Position numbers and translations under genes: made by a program
NCBI RefSeq assembly: GCF_000753865.1
Contig: NZ_JQFW01000042.1
Coordinates: 22,979 to 86,978, forward strand
From: Alteromonas sp. LOR
GTDB lineage: Bacteria > Pseudomonadota > Gammaproteobacteria > Enterobacterales > Alteromonadaceae
Length of the DNA: 64,000 bases
Direction: 5' to 3'
Notes under the pieces: model-generated
The model's input: only the letters and a program-made list of their open reading frames with translations
Databases searched by the model: none
What the model was told of the DNA's origin: nothing
Shown: one piece after another, positions 9,883 through 19,300 of the stretch
How positions within the stretch are numbered: the stretch's first letter is position 1
Layout: each line of letters opens with the position of its first letter

Positions 9883-10147
9883 TTGTCACTCTGTTCTCTG
9901 GCATCCAGCTTATGGTTGAGTATACTAGCGTGCTATTGGATTGTGGCAGACTTCTCATTTAAAGCACCTTCGCCATTGTATTGGCAGGCGTGCGTCTAGA
10001 AAGCCACGTTTTAATTTGTGTTATTTTATCGGCAAAAAAATCCAAAACATTGACCAAAAACCATTTTTTCGTGCATTTTGCACACTGCGTTTATGTGACT
10101 AATGATAGTACATAGCAGCCAAGAAACAGTAAGACGGAGAAACTAAC

Positions 10148-11545
10148 ATGACGCACGCGCCCGTTGTTGACGTACTTAAAGGTAAGTACGCCGTTGGCGA
10201 ATCGGTAACCGTTAAAGGTTGGGTGAGAACACGCCGAGATTCTAAAGCCGGTTTATCATTTATCGCGCTACACGATGGTAGCTGCTTCGATCCGGTTCAA
10301 GTAATTGCGCTTAACTCTCTGTCAAATTACGCCGACATTCAGCGCCTAACGACTGGCTGTTCGCTGTCGGTAACCGGTTTAGTGAAAGAGTCACAAGGTC
10401 AAGGCCAGTCTCTTGAGATAGATGCTACAGAAGTGGAAGTTATCGGGTTAGTGGAAAACCCAGACACGTATCCGATGGCCGCTAAGCGACACAGCATTGA
10501 ATACCTTCGCGAATACGCACACTTGCGCCCTCGTACTAACGTTATCGGTGCGGTAACTCGCGTACGCAACTGTTTATCACAAGCTATCCACCGCTTCTTC
10601 CACGAGAAAGGCTATTACTGGGTTTCAACGCCTATTTTAACGGCAAGCGATACCGAAGGCGCGGGGGAAATGTTCCGTGTTTCAACACTAGACATGATGA
10701 ACCTTCCTCATGACGACAAGGGAAATGTTGATTATTCTGAGGACTTTTTCGGCAAAGAAACCTACCTAACAGTAAGTGGTCAGCTTAACGTTGAAACTTA
10801 TTGTACGGCAATGTCTAAGGTATATACCTTCGGCCCAACCTTCCGTGCTGAAAACTCAAATACGTCACGTCACCTTGCTGAATTTTGGATGATTGAACCT
10901 GAAGTGGCCTTTGCTGACCTAAGTGATGTGGCACAACTTGCAGAAGACATGCTCAAATATGTATGTAAGGCCGTGCTAGAAGAACTTCCGGACGATATGG
11001 CGTTCTTTGCCCAGCGCATAAAGAAAGATGCAATAGAGCGTCTTGAAAGCCTAGTGAGTTCTGAATTTGTGCGCATGGACTACACTGATGCTATCGAAAT
11101 CTTACAAAACTGTGGCAAAACCTTTGAGTTCCCAGTTGAGTGGGGCATTGACCTTTCATCAGAGCACGAACGCTACCTAGCAGAAGAGCATGTTGGCGCG
11201 CCTATTATCATGCAAAACTATCCAAAAGATATTAAAGCCTTCTACATGCGCATTAATGACGACGGCAAAACCGTTGCTGCAATGGATGTATTGGCACCAG
11301 GAATTGGTGAGATTATTGGTGGTTCTCAACGTGAAGAGCGTCTTGACGTTTTTGACGCCCGTCTTGAAGAGATGGAACTGTCAAAAGAAGACTACGCGTG
11401 GTATCGCGACCTTCGCCGCTATGGCACCGTTCCTCACTCAGGCTTCGGTTTAGGATTCGAACGTTTAGTGGCTTACGTAACTGGAATGCAAAATGTACGT
11501 GATGTGATCCCCTTCCCTCGTACACCAGGCAATGCAAGCTTCTAA
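10148..11545 (+). CDS. asnS: Asparaginyl-tRNA synthetase
   Basis: Charges tRNA-Asn with asparagine; cytosolic class II synthetase. The 465-aa length is that of the bacterial enzyme. An N-terminal OB-fold anticodon-binding domain (residues 15-110, opening [14 protein letters not shown]) is followed by the class II core: motif 2 [21 protein letters not shown] (about 237) and motif 3 [21 protein letters not shown] (about 430). The [10 protein letters not shown] block separates AsnRS from AspRS. Start ATG with upstream GACGGAGAAA. A strong terminator follows at 11573. Confidence 0.97.
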   Translation: MTHAPVVDVLKGKYAVGESVTVKGWVRTRRDSKAGLSFIALHDGSCFDPVQVIALNSLSNYADIQRLTTGCSLSVTGLVKESQGQGQSLEIDATEVEVIGLVENPDTYPMAAKRHSIEYLREYAHLRPRTNVIGAVTRVRNCLSQAIHRFFHEKGYYWVSTPILTASDTEGAGEMFRVSTLDMMNLPHDDKGNVDYSEDFFGKETYLTVSGQLNVETYCTAMSKVYTFGPTFRAENSNTSRHLAEFWMIEPEVAFADLSDVAQLAEDMLKYVCKAVLEELPDDMAFFAQRIKKDAIERLESLVSSEFVRMDYTDAIEILQNCGKTFEFPVEWGIDLSSEHERYLAEEHVGAPIIMQNYPKDIKAFYMRINDDGKTVAAMDVLAPGIGEIIGGSQREERLDVFDARLEEMELSKEDYAWYRDLRRYGTVPHSGFGLGFERLVAYVTGMQNVRDVIPFPRTPGNASF

Positions 11546-11572
11546 AAAAAGAGTAGCTTAATATTTATCGCT

Positions 11573-11597
11573 AAAGCCCGCTATTGCGGGCTTTTTT
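11573..11597 (+). terminator. asnS terminator
   Basis: A 9-bp perfect stem AAAGCCCGC / GCGGGCTTT around a TATT loop, followed by further T residues. It is placed 27 bp after the asnS stop. Confidence 0.92.
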
Positions 11598-11706
11598 GTT
11601 TACGCCAATTCAATTTCAAATGCTCAATACCAGTCCGCCATGTAGGGAAAATACAAAAGATACGTTATGCTTTAGCAATCTCTTAACAAAAATAAATTTA
11701 AAAACA

Positions 11707-13032
11707 ATGTTAAATAGAGCTGCCAAACCTTTAGTAAAACTGGTTGAGCGTTACCTACCCGACCCGTTTGTTTTTGTTCTTATTCTGACTGTTTGCGTCT
11801 TTTTAGCCGCTGTAATCATTGAGCAACAACCTGTTGTTACTGTTGTCGAACAATGGGGAAATGGCCTGTGGGGGCTACTCACCTTTTCTATGCAGATGTT
11901 GCTGGTACTTGTCACTGGATTTATGCTGGCTTCTACTGTGTTCATGCGAATGCTGTTAGAAAAGCTGGCTCACCTTGGCAACACGCCGGGAAAAGCAATC
12001 CTATTGGTGACCCTTGTTTCACTTTCGGCAAGCTGGATAAACTGGGGTTTCGGGTTAGTTGTGGGGGCACTGTTTGCCAAAGCCTTAGCACGAAAAACTC
12101 CCGTGGATTATCGACTTCTTGTGGCCAGTGCCTATTCGGGGTTTTTAGTTTGGCATGGCGGCCTTGCGGGTTCAGTACCCCTTACTATTGCCACACCGGG
12201 TCACTTTAGTGAAAACCAAATCGGTGTAATTAGCACAAGCGATACCCTTTTCAGTGGGTTTAATATTGCGCTGCTTTGCATTCTTTTTATTGTTGTCCCG
12301 CTGGTAAATCGGCTTATGCTGCCATCACATCAAGACAGCGTTATTGTCAGTCCAGACAACCTCATCTATAGCATAGAACAAGAACAAGGCCTAGAACAAG
12401 AAAAAAGCAATGAAAGACCCGCTGATAAATTAGAAAACAGTAAAATTCTGGGCATTCTCATTGGCCTTTTGGGGATAGCGTACCTTGTTAATTATTTTAT
12501 AAAAGACGGCGGTTTAAACCTCAACATTGTGAATACTATTTTCTTGTTTTTGGCTATTGCTCTACACGGCACACCAAAACGTTTGCTGCAAAGCCTACAG
12601 CAGGCAGTGAAAGGCGGCAGCGGAATCATTATTCAGTTTCCTTTTTACGCCGGCATTATGGCCGTCATGGTACAGTCTGGATTGGCTGAAAGTATGTCTC
12701 AATGGTTAATTAGCTTTGCTTCTGCCCAGTCGCTTCCGGTGCTTACCTTTGTTAGCGCAGGTATAGTGAACATTTTTGTCCCCTCTGGCGGTGGTCAATG
12801 GGCAGTGCAAGCGCCAGTGGTGCTTCCTGCAGCAGCCGAATTAGGGGCAGATATCTCTCGCGTTGCGATGGCAGTTGCTTGGGGTGATGCGTGGACAAAT
12901 TTAATCCAGCCATTCTGGGCATTGCCAGTGCTAGCGATAGCGGGTTTAAAAGCCAAAGACATTATGGGTTTCTGCTTAGTCCAGCTTATCATCACGGGTG
13001 TAATAATCGCCTTAGCGCTGCGCTTTTTTTAG
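11707..13032 (+). CDS. atoE: Short-chain fatty acid permease (AtoE family)
   Basis: A 441-aa inner-membrane protein with about 11-12 hydrophobic segments, matching the AtoE family of short-chain fatty acid transporters (acetoacetate/butyrate uptake in E. coli). Diagnostic stretches are VERYLPDPFVFVLILT at the start, WINWGFGLVVGALFAK near 105, and FVPSGGGQWAVQAPVVLPAA near 360. I chose ATG 11707 because the open frame upstream runs back into the asnS terminator and encodes no conserved sequence. No ato genes are adjacent, so the in vivo substrate is inferred. Confidence 0.88.
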   Translation: MLNRAAKPLVKLVERYLPDPFVFVLILTVCVFLAAVIIEQQPVVTVVEQWGNGLWGLLTFSMQMLLVLVTGFMLASTVFMRMLLEKLAHLGNTPGKAILLVTLVSLSASWINWGFGLVVGALFAKALARKTPVDYRLLVASAYSGFLVWHGGLAGSVPLTIATPGHFSENQIGVISTSDTLFSGFNIALLCILFIVVPLVNRLMLPSHQDSVIVSPDNLIYSIEQEQGLEQEKSNERPADKLENSKILGILIGLLGIAYLVNYFIKDGGLNLNIVNTIFLFLAIALHGTPKRLLQSLQQAVKGGSGIIIQFPFYAGIMAVMVQSGLAESMSQWLISFASAQSLPVLTFVSAGIVNIFVPSGGGQWAVQAPVVLPAAAELGADISRVAMAVAWGDAWTNLIQPFWALPVLAIAGLKAKDIMGFCLVQLIITGVIIALALRFF

Positions 13033-13150
13033 TGGGCAAGTAGTTAACGTGTGTATTTACCCAATGAGGATAGTCTATTTATGTCTACGCTACGCTATTT
13101 TGTAGACACTCAATATCAATGCTTTATATTATTGATATTACACACAACGG

Positions 13151-14311
13151 ATGTCGTTAGCGACTAGTATGGAAAATCCAGAGCAGTTAATAATAGTGTG
13201 CGATCAATGCCACACTAGTGTGAGTATCCCCACGCTTGCCCATCGTCAAAGAGCGACATGCCCTCGATGTGCCCATACGCTGATTTTTTTCAAAAAAAAT
13301 GCCATTGAAAAATTACACGCTTATGCCCTTAGTGCGTTAATTTTTTTGTTACTTTCGCTGCCATTTAACTTTCTTACCTTTAAAGCCAGCGGGCAAAAGC
13401 ACAGTATCGATTTGCCAAGCGGTATCACTGTGCTAATTGAAAACGACTACCTGTCGCTGGCGATCATCACAGGGCTAGCCACCGTTTTATTGCCTGGATT
13501 GGTACTTATTGGCTTGGCCTGGCTTTCTCTTGCACAACTTAAACAACAGCGGCCATTTTACCTATCCCGTTTGTTCTCTTTCGTAAAAGCACTGCTTCCT
13601 TGGAGCATGGCAGAAATCTTTTTAATCGGTACTCTTGTGAGCCTAATTAAAATAAACGAACTGGCCGATGTGACTATAGGGTTATCCTTTTTTGCTTTTG
13701 TTGGTTTTAGTGCATTTACTACGCTGGCTATCATGCAGTTTGACCCGACACGTTATGAAATGTGGCTAAAACAAGGTAAGCCACCAATGCCAAAGCCATT
13801 AACCGCGGCCCAAGCAGACGCCAGCATTCAGCGCACGTGGGCATTGCTTATCACATCGTGTATTTTGTATATCCCTGCCAATTTACTGCCAATTATGTAT
13901 ACTGAACTTTTTGGGCAAGAAACGCCTAACACCATTATTGGTGGAGTAATTTCCTTATGGGAATCGGGGTCTTACCCCGTGGCTATTATCATTTTAATCG
14001 CCAGCGTAGTTGTGCCGGTGGCGAAAATTTTAATATTAGCGTGGCTGAATTATTCAGTTCAGCGACAGCGAACCAACTCGCAACAGTTGCGCACACGATA
14101 CTATCGACTTACCGAGGCCATTGGGCGGTGGTCGATGATTGACGTTTTTGTGGTAGCAGTACTGGTTTCTCTTATACAAATGGGAAACACGCTATCCATT
14201 TATCCTGGCCAAGCGGCTCTCGCATTTTGTGCGGTAGTGTTTATTACAATGATAGCTGCAATGACATTTGACTCACGGCTAATATGGCAGCAGTGGAAGC
14301 AATTACCATGA
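13151..14311 (+). CDS. pqiA: Intermembrane transport protein PqiA
   Basis: PqiA is the inner-membrane partner of the MCE protein PqiB in a lipid trafficking system across the periplasm. The 386 aa comprise two PqiA domains. The first starts with a zinc ribbon (CDQCHTSV...CPRCAHTL, four cysteines at about 18-42) and has helices near 55-75, 95-125, 150-170 and 180-200. The second (about 225-380) carries SLWESGSYPVAIIIL and SMIDVFVVAVLVSLIQMG but lacks a second CxxC ribbon. ATG 13169 is an alternative start. The stop overlaps the pqiB start as ATGA. Confidence 0.93.
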   Translation: MSLATSMENPEQLIIVCDQCHTSVSIPTLAHRQRATCPRCAHTLIFFKKNAIEKLHAYALSALIFLLLSLPFNFLTFKASGQKHSIDLPSGITVLIENDYLSLAIITGLATVLLPGLVLIGLAWLSLAQLKQQRPFYLSRLFSFVKALLPWSMAEIFLIGTLVSLIKINELADVTIGLSFFAFVGFSAFTTLAIMQFDPTRYEMWLKQGKPPMPKPLTAAQADASIQRTWALLITSCILYIPANLLPIMYTELFGQETPNTIIGGVISLWESGSYPVAIIILIASVVVPVAKILILAWLNYSVQRQRTNSQQLRTRYYRLTEAIGRWSMIDVFVVAVLVSLIQMGNTLSIYPGQAALAFCAVVFITMIAAMTFDSRLIWQQWKQLP

Positions 14312-15963
14312 CCACAAACGATCCAAACAATAACGAGGCGAAGGTAAAACCGACTTCATCTGTATCTAGAATATGGTTAATTCCTATTATAGTGGCGCTG
14401 ATTGGTGGGTGGATGGTGTATTACCAGTGGACTAATCAAGGCCCGCTTATCACCATCGAGCTACACTCTGCAACAGGGATAGAGGTTAATAAAACCCCCA
14501 TTAAAGTGCGAGATTTGGACATTGGTCAGGTTAAAAAAATATCACTCAAGCCAGACCTGGACGGCGTGTTAGTCACCGCCAGAATAGACGCCAGCGCTTC
14601 TCACCTACTCAATGAAAATGCAAAGTTTTGGGTGGTTGCACCCCGCATCAGTTTTTCCGAGGTCTCGGGCTTAAACACACTAATCTCAGGAAGCTACATT
14701 GCCATGTCTGCCGATGACAATGGCAAAGAGCAACTGCACTTTAACGCTCTCTCTCGACCGCCAGTGACTCCGCCTGGCACGCCAGGGCTTCACGTGATGC
14801 TGCGAAGCGATGATGAGTTTGCTTATAAACCGGGCGACCCTATTATTTACAAGGGTTTTAAAGTTGGCGAGTTCGAAGATGCAACCTTTAACATTGAAGA
14901 ACGTGTGGTCTATTACGACGCTTTTATCGAAGCGCCTTACCATAAGTTAATTACCGTAAATACGCGCTTTTGGGATGTGAGTGGCGTAAAACTTCAGCTT
15001 GAATCTAGTGGCGTTAGCGTTGAAACGGGCAGTCTGGAAACCCTCCTTGCTAACGGTATAACCTTTGGTATTCCCGATGGTGTGCCAAAAGGTGAGCTTG
15101 TTGTAGAAAATGCATTTTTCACCATTTACGAAGACAACACGGCCGCTTCAGACGCGCGCTACAAAGTTGCCGCTGAATACCTGCTGTTAATTGATGAAAG
15201 TGTCAGAGGCCTCACTGTTGGAGCTCCAGTTGAATACCGCGGTATTGAAATTGGCAATGTAACGGGGATTAACTCGCTGCCCGCGGTAGAAGGCAACATA
15301 TTAGAACAAGATTACCCTATTCCAGTGCTCATCAACATTTATCCAGGCAAAGCTCGACAGCCCGATACCGAAGAGGGGCTGAGTGCCATTAAGCAGACTT
15401 TACGTAACTGGCTAGAGCGAGATTTACGGGCCACGTTGAGAATGGGGAACGTGCTTACCGGTGGTCTATATGTAGACTTACAGCATGTGCCTGATGCAGC
15501 GGATAGTGGCAAAATATCAATAGTGAATGGTTACGAAGTTATTCCTACGGTAAGCAATGAATTTACCCAGCTTACGCAAAAAGCAGATGCCATTCTCGAT
15601 AAGATAAATCAACTGCCGCTTAAAGAAATGGTGGCAAACGTACAGTTAGCGGTTGAAGACATGAAGCTGGCTGCAGAGTCGGTGGAAACCGCAAGCACCG
15701 ACTTCGACCTTCTTATTGAAGACATTGACGCCAAGGCGCTCAATGGCAATTTAAACCAAGTACTGGTAAGTTTGGACAGTCTACTTAAAAACTACAGTGA
15801 TGGCGGTTTCAATCAGTCGGAAATAAAAGAGACGGTAGATACGCTGCAAGATACGTTGAGAAACATTCAACCCTTGCTGCTGAAGTTGAATCAGTCACCG
15901 AATAGCCTCATTTTTTCAAAAGACGGTGGCGAAGATATTCAGCCTAAAGCACAAGAGAAATAA
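14308..15963 (+). CDS. pqiB: MCE-domain lipid transport protein PqiB
   Basis: PqiB-type proteins form a periplasm-spanning hollow needle for lipid transfer. The 551-aa protein has one N-terminal anchor (about 20-38) and then three MCE domains, each with the 'G..V...G..ig.v' pattern: GIEVNKTPIKVRDLDIGQV (about 60), PGDPIIYKGFKVGEFED (about 175) and VGAPVEYRGIEIGNVTG (about 305). A helical C-terminal part follows (430-530). I chose ATG 14308, which overlaps the pqiA stop as ATGA and implies coupled translation; an in-frame ATG at 14284 would lengthen it by 8 residues. Confidence 0.93.
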   Translation: MTTNDPNNNEAKVKPTSSVSRIWLIPIIVALIGGWMVYYQWTNQGPLITIELHSATGIEVNKTPIKVRDLDIGQVKKISLKPDLDGVLVTARIDASASHLLNENAKFWVVAPRISFSEVSGLNTLISGSYIAMSADDNGKEQLHFNALSRPPVTPPGTPGLHVMLRSDDEFAYKPGDPIIYKGFKVGEFEDATFNIEERVVYYDAFIEAPYHKLITVNTRFWDVSGVKLQLESSGVSVETGSLETLLANGITFGIPDGVPKGELVVENAFFTIYEDNTAASDARYKVAAEYLLLIDESVRGLTVGAPVEYRGIEIGNVTGINSLPAVEGNILEQDYPIPVLINIYPGKARQPDTEEGLSAIKQTLRNWLERDLRATLRMGNVLTGGLYVDLQHVPDAADSGKISIVNGYEVIPTVSNEFTQLTQKADAILDKINQLPLKEMVANVQLAVEDMKLAAESVETASTDFDLLIEDIDAKALNGNLNQVLVSLDSLLKNYSDGGFNQSEIKETVDTLQDTLRNIQPLLLKLNQSPNSLIFSKDGGEDIQPKAQEK

Positions 15964-16209
15964 CGATAAAATTAGTTTACAGTGCGTTGAAATATTAGGC
16001 TAAATTATCCTTTATTAGTTTAATAGTGTGTTATCTGAACGGGAAATGTATCGCATCGCAAAAAAAACAGCCATCAATAAAGGTGCGTTGCGATAAGAAT
16101 TTGCGGAAATTAGCGCTTATACGTTCAGATGCAGCGTACACTTGAAGTTTTCGCTTACTCGTCTTTTTGAGAAGCGAAATTGGCGTATTTTGATAGTTAG
16201 GGAAAGCGC

Positions 16210-16857
16210 GTGAAGGGACAAAATGAAATGAAAATGACGACTGGGCTTCTTTCGAAAGCCCGACACAATACTTTTGCGTTAGTTATTGTTTCGCTACTTT
16301 TTGCGTTATCTGGCTGCACAAGCACTCAATCGTCTCTCTCTTATTACTTGCTTCATTCTGCAGTTTCATCCGCGCAGTCGGAAGGCTCTTTCAAGTCATC
16401 AGCAGATTCACCAGATAAGAGCACCCCACTGCTGATAACGAGTATTACCCTACCCGACTATCTCAAGCATCGAGGGCTGGTGTATCAAGTAAGTGATACA
16501 AACCTGCATATTTCTACGACTCATCTTTGGGCCGAACCCTTTGAAGAAGGGCTGCGCAAGACGCTTCGAGATCAGCTTACCAACGACAATCTAGTAGTAC
16601 TCACAAATAGAGACTATCAGGGCGATAGTGCAGTTGAGCTCAGCATTCACATTTCCGACTTCGTTAGCACCTTCAATGGCAACGTAGTATTAAAAGGTCA
16701 TTTTATCGTGTCTACCCAGCAACCAGAAAAAGGTCGCTATCCATTTTTTATTGAAACAACGCTAGAAGAAGATGGGTTTTCTGCCAGTGTTATCGCTATG
16801 CGAAGAGCCTTGGCCGTGTTGTCCACTGAAATTGCAGAAAGTGCTAGAGCTAATTAA
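16210..16857 (+). CDS. pqiC: PqiC-like outer-membrane lipoprotein
   Basis: The third partner of the Pqi system, an outer-membrane lipoprotein docking the PqiB needle. The 215-aa product has a signal segment (about 21-37) ending in the lipobox LSGC (cysteine about 36). The mature part resembles the PqiC/YmbA family: YYLLHSA, then SITLPDYLKHRGLVYQ, then LWAEPFEEGLRKTLRDQL. The start could be GTG 16210 or ATG 16228, since the first residues are not conserved. It lies 246 bp after pqiB, a larger gap than in E. coli, and 5 bp before a diguanylate cyclase gene. Confidence 0.9.
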   Translation: MKGQNEMKMTTGLLSKARHNTFALVIVSLLFALSGCTSTQSSLSYYLLHSAVSSAQSEGSFKSSADSPDKSTPLLITSITLPDYLKHRGLVYQVSDTNLHISTTHLWAEPFEEGLRKTLRDQLTNDNLVVLTNRDYQGDSAVELSIHISDFVSTFNGNVVLKGHFIVSTQQPEKGRYPFFIETTLEEDGFSASVIAMRRALAVLSTEIAESARAN

Positions 16858-16862
16858 GCACA

Positions 16863-17954
16863 ATGATTAGTATTTTCAAAAAATATGTGACGAGCGGCGT
16901 CAAGCATCACTATAAAGATGAGACTAACCGCAGGATCATGGTAGTGAATCTATTTTCCGCGGTTGGTGTGTCCATCACCTTCTTTTTAGGAATTAGAGCC
17001 CTACTTGCGCAAGAGCTCCCTCTCGCCATCATTCTGCTAACAGCGAGTGTTGTTTTTGCTCTTTCCCAACGCATTCAAATTCAATTTGGTACGCGGCGCT
17101 CACGCACAGTGTCTATTACCCTGTTGATATCGTGCTTAATGATATTGGTATTTCTTTTACTCGTTACCGGCGGCAAAGATAACACTGGGCCTTTATGGAT
17201 TTACTTGGTCCCGCCGGTGACCATGTTTTTCGCGGGGGTCATACGAGGTCTTCTTGCGCTACTTTTATTTACCATCGCCTGCACCCTGTTATTTTTTGTT
17301 TTCGATGAGTCTTTGCTTATAGCGTCTTACTCCTACGCGTTTAAATCTCGCTTACTCTACTCGTTTTTAACGGTGACATTTCTGTCTGCTTTTTACGAAT
17401 ACAGCAGACAGAAAAGTTACGATATTGCGTTAGATTTGTCTGAACAGTTTGAGCAACAGGCTAATCATGACCACTTAACCAAGCTTGTTAACAGGCGCGG
17501 TGCGCAAACCGCACTAGAACGTGAATACGCGCGAATTCAGCGAAGCAGTAATACATTCTCAATAGCGATTGCCGATATAGACAGATTTAAAAGCATTAAT
17601 GATACTTACGGTCACGAGGCCGGCGACGAAGTACTTCGCAAAATTTCGCGAATTTTTAGCGCCCGGTTAAGGAAGCAAGATATTCTTGCTCGATGGGGTG
17701 GTGAAGAGTTTATGTTTATCTTCCCAGAAACATCCGCTAGCGAAGCTGCGAACGTATTAGAAGCGCTACGTGAAGTCTTGAGCTATTCGCCTATCGCCAT
17801 TTCAGATCACGATATTCACATTACGAGTAGTTTTGGGGTTTGCGAGATAACTTCTCAAGTATCTTTAGCAGATGGAATACGACATGCAGACATGTCCCTT
17901 TACCGCGCAAAGGAGTCTGGCCGCAACAAGGTCGTAGTTTACTCCAACAGTTAA
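16863..17954 (+). CDS. Membrane-bound diguanylate cyclase (GGDEF)
   Basis: Makes the second messenger c-di-GMP from two GTP. The 363-aa protein has an N-terminal membrane part with about six hydrophobic segments (residues 25-180) and no recognised ligand domain, then a GGDEF domain (about 195-360). The active-site motif is GGEEF, in RWGGEEFMFIF, and an allosteric I-site RKQD lies five residues before it, so activity and product inhibition are both expected. The ATG is 5 nt after the pqiC stop, indicating cotranscription with the lipid-transport genes. Confidence 0.92.
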   Translation: MISIFKKYVTSGVKHHYKDETNRRIMVVNLFSAVGVSITFFLGIRALLAQELPLAIILLTASVVFALSQRIQIQFGTRRSRTVSITLLISCLMILVFLLLVTGGKDNTGPLWIYLVPPVTMFFAGVIRGLLALLLFTIACTLLFFVFDESLLIASYSYAFKSRLLYSFLTVTFLSAFYEYSRQKSYDIALDLSEQFEQQANHDHLTKLVNRRGAQTALEREYARIQRSSNTFSIAIADIDRFKSINDTYGHEAGDEVLRKISRIFSARLRKQDILARWGGEEFMFIFPETSASEAANVLEALREVLSYSPIAISDHDIHITSSFGVCEITSQVSLADGIRHADMSLYRAKESGRNKVVVYSNS

Positions 17955-18138
17955 AATAACTGTTTACATTTTTCAATCGTTGATGACATTGTCATCCCCC
18001 CCTTCTCCACTAGCGTCTGCGTTTTAAGCTGTCTCAGTGCTTTCTTTGTAAGGTCATGTTTAGTTACAAATATAATGGAAAATGTATCGGTATAAGCGCT
18101 AGACTATAGGCAGACTCGGCAACCACATAGACTAAACA

Positions 18139-19287
18139 ATGAAATTGATGAAAATTGTATTACCCATAGGCATTCTTATCCTCGGGTACGCAGGTATGAA
18201 AGGTATTGAAGTATCAGCTGCCGACAATACGGCTGCCGAAAAAATTGATACGCGACCTACCGTCACCATCGATTCTTTGGTTCCTGAAGACGTAAGAATA
18301 CAGCTTACGTCATACGGAGAGGTTGCCCCCTTAGAAACTACCAACCTTTCAGCTCAAGTATCCGGCGAAGTTCAAACATGGAACCCGAAACTTGTCAGCG
18401 GCGGTTTAGTGCGCCGGGGAGAGACATTATTTACCATAGAGCCCGACGCTTACGAGGCTGCTCTACTTCTTGCACAAGCTAATGTAGCCAGTGCAGAGGC
18501 CCAACTGATCCAAGAAAAAGCGCAGGCGGATGTTGCCGCAAGAGAAGCGAAGACCATGCCGAACTCTAAGGTATCCGACTTATACCTTCGAAAGCCGCAA
18601 GTGATGAGCGCAGAAGCCGGGTTAAAATCAGCTCAAGCTCAACTAAAACTTGCCAAGCGTGACTTAGAGAATTGCAAAGTAAAAGCGCCCTACGATGCCC
18701 TTATTGTGTCGCGCAACATTAGTACAGGCGATTATGTTACCCAAGGCTCACCCGTGGCTGTACTGAACAATATTGAGTTTGCAGAAGTGACCTTTCCCGT
18801 TGCGGGCTTTGATAGCAAATTTTTGGACGCAAACTCACTTGGCAGAGAAGTCGTCATATCTGACAACAACGCTCAAGGCATATCGCTTAAAGGCGTTATC
18901 CACCGTGATACAGGCGTAGTAGATAACAACACCCGAATGTCTTATTTTGTTGCTCGCATTAGCGACCCCTACGCCATTAACTCTAACGGCCCAACGATAA
19001 AGTTTGGTTCCTACGCGTCGGTAACGTTTGAGGGCAAAGTACTAAAAGATGTATTTCGCATTCCTCAAGAACTGGTAACCAATAGAAAGTTATGGACCTT
19101 AGATGAAGACAACAACCTGCATTCAAATAAGGTCAACGTGGTTCGTGAAGACCGTGGGGACTTTTTGATCAAGGGCGACTTTGACCCGAAAAGAGTGGTG
19201 ATGAATTTACCCGAGTATCCGCAAAACGGCATGGCTGTGAAAGTTATTGAAAACCTTTCCGACTCAGTGACAGCGAAAGCGAACTAA
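18139..19287 (+). CDS. RND efflux periplasmic adaptor (HlyD/MFP family)
   Basis: A membrane-fusion protein linking an RND pump to an outer-membrane channel. The 382 aa begin with a hydrophobic segment (6-22). A lipoyl-like half motif lies near 65-105 (SAQVSGEVQTWNPKLVSGG), an alpha-hairpin at about 110-180, the second lipoyl half at DLENCKVKAPYDALIVSRNISTG near 180-205, and a beta-barrel domain follows. It is 13 nt before the RND permease gene. No outer-membrane factor gene is nearby, so a TolC-type protein encoded elsewhere must be used. Substrate unknown. Confidence 0.92.
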   Translation: MKLMKIVLPIGILILGYAGMKGIEVSAADNTAAEKIDTRPTVTIDSLVPEDVRIQLTSYGEVAPLETTNLSAQVSGEVQTWNPKLVSGGLVRRGETLFTIEPDAYEAALLLAQANVASAEAQLIQEKAQADVAAREAKTMPNSKVSDLYLRKPQVMSAEAGLKSAQAQLKLAKRDLENCKVKAPYDALIVSRNISTGDYVTQGSPVAVLNNIEFAEVTFPVAGFDSKFLDANSLGREVVISDNNAQGISLKGVIHRDTGVVDNNTRMSYFVARISDPYAINSNGPTIKFGSYASVTFEGKVLKDVFRIPQELVTNRKLWTLDEDNNLHSNKVNVVREDRGDFLIKGDFDPKRVVMNLPEYPQNGMAVKVIENLSDSVTAKAN

Positions 19288-19300
19288 TTTAGGAATCGCC

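Noticed and set aside
11584..11706. Longer N-terminus for the AtoE-type permease
   Set aside because: The extension starts at TTG within the asnS terminator and encodes no membrane-permease sequence.
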